Position numbers and translations under genes: made by a program
Notes under the pieces: generated by a model
What the model saw: the letters and a program-made list of their open reading frames with translations, nothing else
Told to the model about the DNA's origin: nothing
Database searches by the model: none
NCBI GenBank assembly: GCA_040902585.1
Contig: JBBDXA010000234.1
Span: 1 to 12,683, forward strand
Origin: JBBDXA01 sp040902585
GTDB lineage: Bacteria; Planctomycetota; Phycisphaerae; Phycisphaerales; Phycisphaeraceae
Length of the DNA stretch: 12,683 nucleotides
Direction of reading: 5' to 3'
In this document: positions 1 to 6,817 of the stretch, in pieces
Numbering within the stretch: position 1 is the stretch's first letter
Layout: every line of letters starts with the position of its first letter

Positions 1-59
1 GGTCACGCCCGTAACCACCGACAGATCGGTGCCATCCGGATTCGGCGCGATGGATCGGC

Positions 60-65
60 TACACT
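60..65 (+). promoter_or_regulatory. -10-like hexamer, putative leaderless promoter of the OstA-like gene
   Basis: TACACT lies exactly 6 nt before the ATG at 72. The 6-nt gap (TATCAC) has no Shine-Dalgarno. A -10 this close to the start codon would place the transcript start at or next to the ATG, giving a leaderless mRNA. No convincing -35 is seen about 17 nt upstream. The rest of the left edge (1-59) shows no recognisable gene end; it holds only a weak ACCGA/TCGGT dyad at 17-30. Confidence 0.4.
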
Positions 66-71
66 TATCAC

Positions 72-3000
72 ATGTCGCGTCACTCCATTGTCTACACACT
101 CGGTGCCTGCGCCCTGGCCGGTGCCGTGCTCGCGGCGACCATTGCGCTGAGCCCGAAAGTAGGCGCGCCGCCGGCTCCGCCCACATTGAAACGGGACCCT
201 GACGGCAAGTTCGCTCCGCCGGACTTTGAAAACCCCGGCAAGCTCAACGGCCCGATCAAGCCGGGCGGCGTCATCGATCGCTACCACATCCGCCGGTACA
301 ACAAGGAAAAGAACCAGCTCACCATCATGACGGGGGATCGCTTCATTCCCAAGCCTAACGGCGTAGCGGATGTTGACAACCCCACGGCTTACATTCACCT
401 GATTCCCGGCAGGCGTGTGTTGAAGGTCTCGGCCAAAGAGGGCACGCTCGTCGCTCCGGACAACAACCCGCAGGCCGGCGACCTGCGCGGCGGCTGCGAG
501 CTGATCATCTACGAATCGCCGCCGGGCCAGACCGTCGATCTGAACGAAGGCTCGCGCGATGTCCGCATGCGATTCTTCCTCGATGATCAGGTTCACTTCG
601 ATCTGGAACTGGGCCTCGTCGAAAGCAAAGGCCCGGTCCACCTGACCGCGTCGCGCGTCGATTTCCAGGGCACCGGCCTCACACTCATCTACAACGAAAA
701 ACGCAACCGCATCAACCGCCTCGAGATCGCCCAGGGCAAACTGCTGCGATACAACAGCACGCCGCTGGAAGATGAACCTCTTCGCGCACCCAGGCCACCC
801 GTGCCGCCGACTTCATCGCAGACCGCGCCGCCTGTGACGACGCCTGCGCCTGCCGACCCGCGCGAGCCGGATTATTACGTTGCCGTCTTCGAAGAGCTCG
901 TTGCCGTGCGCAGCAGCGATGCAGCCATCGATGCCGATCGCATGGACCTCGTCTTCGCGATGCAGTCGGGCGGCAAGAGTGAATCACCGGAGAAGCAGCT
1001 TGGCAGGCGTGAGTGGCGAAGTTCGACCAACAGCGCTCGCACTTCGGTGCCGCCTGTCGCGCCGCATGCGGGGACACCGCCCGCCCCGACCACGCTAATT
1101 GCCCCTGCCGCTCAGCGATGGCCTATTCTTTCGCCACCCACCGGCCGCAGCCTGATGCCCACGCGCGGCAATGACATCAACGTCACCTGGGTCGGCAGAC
1201 TTCTCGTCCAACCCATCGATGACCTGCCTGAAGATTTCACCGGGGCGAACGATTCACACGTCACGCTGATCGGCAACGTGAAAGTCCGTTCCGTCCGCAA
1301 GGAGACCATCGCGGCCCAGCGCGTGGAATACCTTTCCAGCAGCGGCCGCGTGAAGATCTGGGGCACGCCCGAGAAGCCACTGATGATCGACTCCGCCGCC
1401 ATGGGCCGGCTCACGGCGCAGCACGTGGACATCAACCAGACCACGGGCATCGGCCGCATCGACGGGGCCGGCTCGATCGTCGGCTACGAAACCTCTGTTC
1501 GAATTGCGGGCAATGACCCGGCCAAAGCCGGCAACGATGCGGCGCGAAAGACGCGCGAGATGACCGTGCAGTGGTCGCAGCACGTGGAGCTCGCCTTTGC
1601 GGTGAAGAAGAAGGAAGCGACTGTTGCTCCCGCTCCGCCGGCCGCGTCGGATCAGCCCCGCTCGCTCGATCCTTCCGCGCGTCTGGATGAACTCAAAGAG
1701 GCGAACTTTCACGGTGATGTAAAGGTGGATCACTCGCAGCTTGCGGTCGAAGGCGACCGCCTCGCGCTCACGCTGATGAACACGACGAAGCAGAAGCAGC
1801 AGCCTGCGCTCGTGAAAGTGACCGGCCACGTGAAAGCGAAGTCGCGCGACACCAAGCCGAAGGATGAACTGGCGATCGATGCGGATGATCTGGAAGTGAC
1901 GTTCACGCCGGACCAGGAAGGCAAAACGCAACCTTCGCGCATGGTGGCGAATGGGAATGTCAAAGCGGCGCAGCCGGACAGAGAGATTACCGCCGGGCTG
2001 CTCGATGTCGCACTTGCGCAGACGCCGCGCAAGCCTGCCGCCGCCCCCGTTGCCCCCGGTACTCCTCAAGTGCCCGCCGTTGCAAACGCCGCGGAACAGA
2101 CCGGCATGCAACTGGCGGTGACGAAGCTGCACGCGATGCACGATGTGAAAGTCCGCTCGGAGAATCCGAAGACGCTCGTGGATGCTCACCAGCTTGATGC
2201 GGACATCGCCAGCGGTCTGTTCCAGGTCTTCGGCCCGGCGGAGAAGCCCGCGAAAGTGCAACGAGAGAGCAACTCGATCACCGGCCGGCAGATCGTCATG
2301 AACGACAAGGATCAGACGATTCAGGTCACCGGCCCGGGCGAGGCGGACTTCATCACGACCGGCCGCTCGCCGCTGGAGCAACCTGCAAACCCGGAAGACG
2401 CCAAGGCCGCCGCCGCAGCCGCCGTAGCCGCCGCGAAAGCTGCCGCGGGTGCGAAGAAGCCCGCCAAGGTTGAGCCGCAGCACATGCACATCACCTGGCT
2501 CAACAGCATGGACTTCAACAACCTCACCGGCGCGGGCCGCTTCCGCGGCGGCGTGGTGGCCACCAGTGATCGCGGCGTCGATCTCTCGCGTCTTCAGGCT
2601 GACGAAGTCGATGTCCACTTCGACCCGCTCGATCCGAAGGATAAGAAGAGCAGCCTCGGCGCGGGCATTTCGCTCACGGGCGACGAGGCTCCCAAGGCAA
2701 CCGTCGAAGCGGCGAAGGAACAGGTCGGCGCGGAAAGGCCGCAAGAGCGCAAGCCGCGCACCGTGCGCAAGCTGGTCGCCAGGGAACAGGTCGTCTTCGA
2801 ATCAGAGAAGTGGGCTGACCGCGTCGGCGGCAAGCTGGCCACGCGCTTCCGACTCACCGGCCCCCTGCTCGATTTCGACAACATCAGCGAGCAGATCATC
2901 ATCACCGGCGCGGGCTCGATGCAGATCGAAGATTATCGCACGGCGAAGAAGAAGGACGACAACACGAAGCCGGGCGACGTGAAGCCGCCCGAAGCGAAAC

Positions 3001-3494
3001 CCACCGAAGCTTCGAAGCAGGTCGCGTTCGTCGGCGAAGGCGTCACGCTCTTCATCTGGCAGAAGCAGCTCACCGTCGACGCGAAGCGGAACGATGTCCG
3101 TATGGATGGTGATGTACGCATGGTTCAGCTTCCGCAGGGCTCGGATCAGGATGTGCGGATGGATTGCAATCAGCTCGTGGCGGATTTCAAGTCCACCGGC
3201 GGGCTCGACTCCTGGCTCAACGGCAAGGCCGGCGAGCCGAAGCTGGACAATCTCACCGCGGCCGGCCCTGTCATCCTCAAACACACCGGCCGCACCATCA
3301 CGGGCGATCAGCTCTACTACACGGGCAACAACGCGCTGGTGGTCATCAGCAGCGAAGGTGCCCGCTTGTGCGAGCTGTTGGAAGCCGAGAGCGTTCTACC
3401 GGCCAAGCGGTTCAAGTGGTACCTCGACAAAGATAAGTGGGTCGCCGAGGAACCGGGCGCGGTGCGCCAGCGCGCGGGAGACTTGAAGAAGTAA
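72..3494 (+). CDS. Very long LptA/LptC-like (OstA-fold) periplasmic protein
   Basis: This 1140-residue protein has one N-terminal hydrophobic segment (about residues 7-28), as expected for an inner-membrane anchor or uncleaved signal of the LptC type. Repeated beta-strand-rich segments follow. They have the OstA/LptA flavour of alternating 'GNVKV'-like strands with 'L.A..V/L' strands, near residues 191-228, 366-435, 546-650, 688-760, 807-850, 902-955 and 987-1095. Pro-rich (about 240-265) and Ala-rich (about 777-800) linkers separate some of them. In LPS-bearing bacteria, LptC and LptA form a beta-jellyroll bridge that carries LPS across the periplasm. Those proteins are under 200 residues each, so this one is several times longer and may form more of the bridge alone. 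waaA nearby fits an LPS role. The start is the first ATG before the hydrophobic segment; there is no Shine-Dalgarno but a TACACT lies 6 nt upstream. Family is inferred from pattern, not alignment; an AsmA-like or other beta-rich envelope protein is possible. Confidence 0.72.
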   Translation: MSRHSIVYTLGACALAGAVLAATIALSPKVGAPPAPPTLKRDPDGKFAPPDFENPGKLNGPIKPGGVIDRYHIRRYNKEKNQLTIMTGDRFIPKPNGVADVDNPTAYIHLIPGRRVLKVSAKEGTLVAPDNNPQAGDLRGGCELIIYESPPGQTVDLNEGSRDVRMRFFLDDQVHFDLELGLVESKGPVHLTASRVDFQGTGLTLIYNEKRNRINRLEIAQGKLLRYNSTPLEDEPLRAPRPPVPPTSSQTAPPVTTPAPADPREPDYYVAVFEELVAVRSSDAAIDADRMDLVFAMQSGGKSESPEKQLGRREWRSSTNSARTSVPPVAPHAGTPPAPTTLIAPAAQRWPILSPPTGRSLMPTRGNDINVTWVGRLLVQPIDDLPEDFTGANDSHVTLIGNVKVRSVRKETIAAQRVEYLSSSGRVKIWGTPEKPLMIDSAAMGRLTAQHVDINQTTGIGRIDGAGSIVGYETSVRIAGNDPAKAGNDAARKTREMTVQWSQHVELAFAVKKKEATVAPAPPAASDQPRSLDPSARLDELKEANFHGDVKVDHSQLAVEGDRLALTLMNTTKQKQQPALVKVTGHVKAKSRDTKPKDELAIDADDLEVTFTPDQEGKTQPSRMVANGNVKAAQPDREITAGLLDVALAQTPRKPAAAPVAPGTPQVPAVANAAEQTGMQLAVTKLHAMHDVKVRSENPKTLVDAHQLDADIASGLFQVFGPAEKPAKVQRESNSITGRQIVMNDKDQTIQVTGPGEADFITTGRSPLEQPANPEDAKAAAAAAVAAAKAAAGAKKPAKVEPQHMHITWLNSMDFNNLTGAGRFRGGVVATSDRGVDLSRLQADEVDVHFDPLDPKDKKSSLGAGISLTGDEAPKATVEAAKEQVGAERPQERKPRTVRKLVAREQVVFESEKWADRVGGKLATRFRLTGPLLDFDNISEQIIITGAGSMQIEDYRTAKKKDDNTKPGDVKPPEAKPTEASKQVAFVGEGVTLFIWQKQLTVDAKRNDVRMDGDVRMVQLPQGSDQDVRMDCNQLVADFKSTGGLDSWLNGKAGEPKLDNLTAAGPVILKHTGRTITGDQLYYTGNNALVVISSEGARLCELLEAESVLPAKRFKWYLDKDKWVAEEPGAVRQRAGDLKK

Positions 3495-3510
3495 CGCAAC
3501 GTGATTCAGT

Positions 3511-3623
3511 CCCGATTAGCGGTCGGGCCGAGTCTTCGAGGCCCTCCCGTTCCGCGACGTACTTGTGCCGGCGGCGATCCAACACAGGTGTGCCTCGCGG
3601 ACTCGGCACGACCGCTAACCGCG
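3511..3623. repeat. Long hairpin element, copy A, between convergent genes
   Basis: An imperfect inverted repeat fills the gap between the OstA-like gene (stop 3492-3494) and metG (stop 3624-3626). The left arm, about 3511-3544, carries TTAGCGGTCGGGCCGAGTC. The right arm, 3591-3623, is its complement and ends in ACCGCTAACCGCG. The loop is about 46 nt. About five mismatches occur over 31 paired positions. The arms match those of the element at 7944-8054, while the loops differ. The right arm ends directly at the metG stop codon. There is no T-run, so it is not a classical intrinsic terminator, but a bidirectional termination or mRNA 3'-end protection role fits the position. REP- or MITE-like origin is possible. 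Confidence 0.8.
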
Positions 3624-5249
3624 TCATCCCTTCGGCGGCTGATAGCGCGGGAAGAGCGCATCGCCCGAGAGCAGCGGCGTCCCGGGTTTGAGCTGGCCCC
3701 ACTTCACCCATTCATCGAGCTTGCCGCGCCCATCGTTTGATGCCATCTGCGCGGCGTAGTCGCAGCCGAGACGACGCCAGATTTCCTCGCACTTGGCGGG
3801 GATGACGGGCCAGAGGAGAAGCGAGGCGATGCGCAGGGCTTCGGCGCAGTTGTAGAGGATCGTGGGCACAAGGTGTGCATAACGTTCGTCCTTGATCATC
3901 TTGAATGGGGGATACTTTTCAATCAAATAGTCGACGAGTGACACGAGTGAAATACCGGATCGGCAAACACAGTCGATGTAGTAACCCGGCCACTGCGACT
4001 CGTAGATTCCATACTCTGACTTCACAGGCGGTCGGAGACAGACGCTCTCGTTAAATACACTATCAGAGCTGAGAGAAGGCACGACGGCACTACAGTACCT
4101 CTGAGTCATGTTCGCAACTCGATTGAGGCAGTTCCCCAACGTGTTCGCCAAATCCGTGTTGTAAACCTCGATGAATTTCTTCTCCGCAAAATCACTATCC
4201 GTCGTCCCCAGCGGCCCATTACTCGCCAGAAAATACCGCAGGGCATCGAGACTGAACGTCGCGATGTACTGATCGATCTTCTCCAAATCCACAAAGTTCC
4301 CTTCGCTCTTGCTCATCTTCCGCCCCTCGGCGATCCAGAAGCTGTGCGAGTAGACCAGCTTCGGCAGATTCACCCAGCCGAAGCCGTCACACTTGCGAAG
4401 CGCCAGCAGCAGCGCCGGCCAGATCGCCGCGTGGAACCAGAGAATATCCTTCGCGATCAGGTGCACCGCGCCCGCCTGCCAGTACTTGCGGCGATCGGGC
4501 GTATCAACCGTCGTCAGGTAATTGAAGAGCGCATCGATCCAGACGTAGATTGCATGCGTGTCATCGCCGGGCACGGTGATGCACCAGTTGCCCAGACCGC
4601 TGCCCGCCACGTCGCGACTGATGGGAATGTCCTCAGCCGTGCGGATTCGTTCGATGATCTCATTCTTGCGAGCGCTCGGCTGCACCTCAAAGGTACAGCC
4701 GTCCACCGCTTCGCCTTTTTCCAGCAGCGTGAGTAAGGCCTCGCGATAGGAGGAGAGCCGAAAGAAATAATTCTTCTCCTTGCGGCGGATGAGAGGCCGG
4801 CCGCTGATCGCCGACTTGTATTCATTTTCTTTCGCCTTGTTTTCAGGGACATATTCCTCCTGCCCCGCGTCGTACCAGCCTTCGTAATCGCCAAGGTACA
4901 CATCGCCGGAGTCCAGAAGAGCCTTGACGTACTTGCGGACGAGTTCCTTGTGCCGTGTCTGGCTGGTGCGGATGAAGTCGTTGTTGGTGAACCCCAGGCG
5001 TTTGAACGTATTCTCAAACGCCGCGGCATTCTTGTCCGCCCACTCCTGCGCGGAGACGCCATGCTTCGTCGCGGACTCGACCACCTTGGCGGCATGCTCA
5101 TCCGTGCCGGTGAGAAAGAAAACATCGTCGCCGCGCAGGCGATGGTATCGCGCGATCACGTCCGCGATGGTCGTGCTGTACACGTGGCCGATGTGCGGAC
5201 GATCGTTGACGTAGTAAATCGGCGTCGTGATGTAAAACGGGTCACTCAT
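3624..5249 (-). CDS. metG: Methionyl-tRNA synthetase
   Basis: This class I aminoacyl-tRNA synthetase charges initiator and elongator tRNA-Met with methionine in the cytoplasm. The 541-residue product has the HIGH motif at residues 19-22 and KMSKS at 311-315. The connective region (about 115-165) lacks the Cys pairs of zinc-knuckle MetRS, so this is a zinc-free form of the kind seen in mitochondria and mycobacteria. There is no C-terminal tRNA-binding (Trbp111-like) extension. The chosen start is the ATG at 5249, just before the conserved N-terminal strand (FYITTPIYYVND). The frame stays open further upstream only because it runs through pyrimidine repeats. In the anticodon-binding domain the usual 'PW' is 'PPF' (Phe449), and the DNA around 3890-4130 is visibly more AT-rich than the rest. 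The gene is divergent from waaA and convergent with the OstA-like gene. The identification is firm. Confidence 0.97.
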   Translation of the reverse strand: MSDPFYITTPIYYVNDRPHIGHVYSTTIADVIARYHRLRGDDVFFLTGTDEHAAKVVESATKHGVSAQEWADKNAAAFENTFKRLGFTNNDFIRTSQTRHKELVRKYVKALLDSGDVYLGDYEGWYDAGQEEYVPENKAKENEYKSAISGRPLIRRKEKNYFFRLSSYREALLTLLEKGEAVDGCTFEVQPSARKNEIIERIRTAEDIPISRDVAGSGLGNWCITVPGDDTHAIYVWIDALFNYLTTVDTPDRRKYWQAGAVHLIAKDILWFHAAIWPALLLALRKCDGFGWVNLPKLVYSHSFWIAEGRKMSKSEGNFVDLEKIDQYIATFSLDALRYFLASNGPLGTTDSDFAEKKFIEVYNTDLANTLGNCLNRVANMTQRYCSAVVPSLSSDSVFNESVCLRPPVKSEYGIYESQWPGYYIDCVCRSGISLVSLVDYLIEKYPPFKMIKDERYAHLVPTILYNCAEALRIASLLLWPVIPAKCEEIWRRLGCDYAAQMASNDGRGKLDEWVKWGQLKPGTPLLSGDALFPRYQPPKG

Positions 5250-5258
5250 GGTCGCGGG

Positions 5259-5264
5259 ATTGTA
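5259..5264 (-). promoter_or_regulatory. -10-like TACAAT, putative metG promoter
   Basis: On the minus strand TACAAT is followed by 9 nt (CCCGCGACC) and then the metG ATG. No Shine-Dalgarno is present. A transcript start 6-8 nt after the hexamer would leave no leader or one of a few nucleotides. The -35 position falls inside the octamer repeats and has no TTGACA-like match. Confidence 0.45.
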
Positions 5265-5274
5265 GGGGAAGAAA

Positions 5275-5314
5275 GGAACGAAGGGACGGAGGGACGGAGG
5301 GACGGAGGGACGAA
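5275..5314 (-). repeat. Octamer array TYCGTCCC, oriented toward metG
   Basis: Five consecutive 8-bp units read GGAACGAA, three GGGACGGA and GGGACGAA on the plus strand. On the minus strand this is a pyrimidine-rich TYCGTCCC array directly upstream of the metG -10 hexamer. The same consensus recurs in opposite orientation at 5359-5406. Confidence 0.85.
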
Positions 5315-5334
5315 GTGAAAGACAAAGGCAGCAT

Positions 5335-5344
5335 GCCAATTGGC
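5335..5344. other. 10-bp palindrome GCCAATTGGC between the two octamer arrays
   Basis: This perfect palindrome lies between the two outward-facing octamer arrays of the metG-waaA intergenic region. Its central position suggests a shared operator for the divergent promoters, but a 10-bp palindrome may also be chance. Confidence 0.35.
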
Positions 5345-5358
5345 GGTGACCTCCCCCC

Positions 5359-5406
5359 TTCGTGCCTTCGTCCCTCCGTTCTTTCGTCCCTTCCTGCCTC
5401 CGTCCC
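5359..5406 (+). repeat. Octamer array TYCGTCCC, oriented toward waaA
   Basis: Six 8-bp units in perfect register read TTCGTGCC, TTCGTCCC, TCCGTTCT, TTCGTCCC, TTCCTGCC and TCCGTCCC. A further partial unit runs into the waaA -10 hexamer. The consensus is that of the metG-side array but reads in the other direction, so each divergent gene is preceded by the same pyrimidine-rich repeat in the same sense relative to its start. Confidence 0.85.
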
Positions 5407-5412
5407 TTCCTC

Positions 5413-5418
5413 TACAAT
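5413..5418 (+). promoter_or_regulatory. -10-like TACAAT, putative waaA promoter
   Basis: TACAAT is followed by exactly 6 nt (TCCCCC) and then the waaA ATG at 5425. No Shine-Dalgarno is present and none would fit in the gap. The spacing equals that at the OstA-like gene and at mnmG, which supports leaderless transcription. The -35 region lies in the octamer array and has no consensus match. Confidence 0.5.
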
Positions 5419-5424
5419 TCCCCC

Positions 5425-6747
5425 ATGCCGCTCCTGCGCGACATCTTCTACGGCTTCGCCGCCGCGATCACCAGCCCGATCTGGGGCTATCACCTGCTGC
5501 GCACCGGCAAGTGGCGGACGGACTGGGCCGGTCGATTCGGCAAGGTGCCCGCGGGAGCGATGAACGGCCGCGGCGAAGCGGGGAGCGGCAAGGGTCCGAC
5601 GATCATGATCCACGCCGTGAGCGTCGGCGAGATCAATGCCACGCGCCTGCTCGTGAAACAACTCGACGAAGCCTTCGCGGGCAAGTGCCGAATCGTCATC
5701 ACCGCGACGACCAACACCGGCATCGCCCGCGCCAACGAGCTTTACGAAGGCAGGCACATCGTGCTGCGTTACCCGCTGGACCTCACGCGAAGCGTCCGCC
5801 GGTTTCTCGATGCGGTGAAGCCCGATCTCGTCGCTCTGATGGAACTGGAACTCTGGCCGACGTTCGTGCAGGAGTGCGACCGGCGCAAGATCCCGATCGG
5901 CGTGATCAACGGCCGGCTGAGCGAACGCAGCTTCAAAGGCTATCGCTTCTTCCGCGCGGTGATTCGTTCCGCCTTCCGGCGGTTGACCTTCGCGGCGGTG
6001 CAGACGAAGGAATATGCCGAGCGATTCATCGGCCTGGGCACGGACCCGGCTCGCGTGCAGGTGGCCGACTCGATGAAATGGGACACGGCAAACGTTGCCG
6101 ATGCGGCGAGCGTCAGCGGCGCGAACGAACTCGCCGCCGCGATGGGCATCGATCCTGCGCGGCCTTTGATCGTGTGCGGTTCCACAGGGCCAGGCGAAGA
6201 GGAACTGCTCGTCGCCGCGCGGCCGGCAGGGGTGCAGATGATGATCGTGCCGCGCAAGCCTGAACGATTCAATGAAGTCGCGGCCACCATGCAGCGACTC
6301 GCACCCGATCAGAAGCTGGTGCGGCGAACCGAACACGCTGACGGCTCGACGCGCGCAATCGATGGCAGCGAACTCTTCCTGCTCGACACCATGGGCGAAC
6401 TCCGCAAAGCCTACGCGCTGGCGGATGTGGTGATTGTCGGCCGCAGCTTCATCGATCTCTATGGTTCGGACCCGATGGAGCCGGCGGCGATCGGCAAACC
6501 GGTGATCATCGGCCCGCATCACGGCGATTTCAAGGATGCCATCGATACCCTCAAGGCTGCGGAGGGCATCATCATCAGCGACCAGCCATGCGAAGCCGCA
6601 AGCGGCTTGCTGGCGGATCGCGATGCTGCCGCACGACTGGCCTCCAACGGGCAAAAGTCTATCCTTTCCCGCCAGGGTGCGACCGCCCGGCATGTGAAGC
6701 TGATCGTCGATCAACTGAACCGGAATGCCGCCAAGACCCATGCATAA
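5425..6747 (+). CDS. waaA: 3-deoxy-D-manno-octulosonate (Kdo) transferase
   Basis: WaaA (KdtA) moves Kdo from CMP-Kdo to lipid A precursor at the inner face of the cytoplasmic membrane. The 440-residue product has the family layout. A hydrophobic N-terminal anchor (about residues 6-25) is followed by the N-lobe motifs SVGE, TTNTG and MELELWP. A NGRLSERS segment comes next, and the C-lobe has CGSTGPGEEE, VPRKPERF and DTMGEL. The start is the ATG at 5425; upstream codons run through repeats. Two family positions look altered. The WGER motif that holds the proposed general-base Glu reads WAGR (Gly36). The usual GGHNPLE near the sugar-nucleotide site reads YGSDPME. The rest is well conserved, so the enzyme is probably active, perhaps as a clade-specific variant. 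proB follows 70 nt downstream on the same strand. Confidence 0.92.
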   Translation: MPLLRDIFYGFAAAITSPIWGYHLLRTGKWRTDWAGRFGKVPAGAMNGRGEAGSGKGPTIMIHAVSVGEINATRLLVKQLDEAFAGKCRIVITATTNTGIARANELYEGRHIVLRYPLDLTRSVRRFLDAVKPDLVALMELELWPTFVQECDRRKIPIGVINGRLSERSFKGYRFFRAVIRSAFRRLTFAAVQTKEYAERFIGLGTDPARVQVADSMKWDTANVADAASVSGANELAAAMGIDPARPLIVCGSTGPGEEELLVAARPAGVQMMIVPRKPERFNEVAATMQRLAPDQKLVRRTEHADGSTRAIDGSELFLLDTMGELRKAYALADVVIVGRSFIDLYGSDPMEPAAIGKPVIIGPHHGDFKDAIDTLKAAEGIIISDQPCEAASGLLADRDAAARLASNGQKSILSRQGATARHVKLIVDQLNRNAAKTHA

Positions 6748-6768
6748 ATCCCAACCCTAACACTCACT

Positions 6769-6810
6769 CTTCACTTTCCACTCTCCACTTTTCACTTTTC
6801 ACTTTCGACT
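6769..6810 (+). repeat. Six tandem heptamers YTYCACT in the proB leader
   Basis: Six units with exact 7-bp spacing read CTTCACT, TTCCACT, CTCCACT, TTTCACT, TTTCACT and TTCGACT. They end 7 nt before the proB ATG. The whole 6748-6817 gap is pyrimidine-rich and has no Shine-Dalgarno. The layout resembles the octamer arrays before metG and waaA, but the unit and period differ. Confidence 0.8.
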
Positions 6811-6817
6811 CCCACTC

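Noticed and set aside
1254..2744. Long open minus-strand frame opposite the OstA-like gene
   Set aside because: It is Arg/His/Leu-rich antisense translation of a GC-rich gene. The plus-strand protein has a signal anchor and coherent repeats; the minus frame has no recognisable motif.
5250..5339. N-terminal extension of metG, and likewise 5362-5424 for waaA
   Set aside because: The extra residues (SLRPSVPP-like) are translated octamer repeats. The conserved N-termini begin at the ATGs at 5249 and 5425.
5242..6741. Long open minus-strand frame opposite waaA
   Set aside because: waaA on the plus strand has all the family motifs. The antisense frame is compositionally a shadow and ends in the octamer repeats.
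6769..6810. CRISPR-like reading of the short tandem repeats (also 5275-5406 and 12425-12466)
   Set aside because: Units are 7-11 bp and contiguous, with no spacers and no cas genes.
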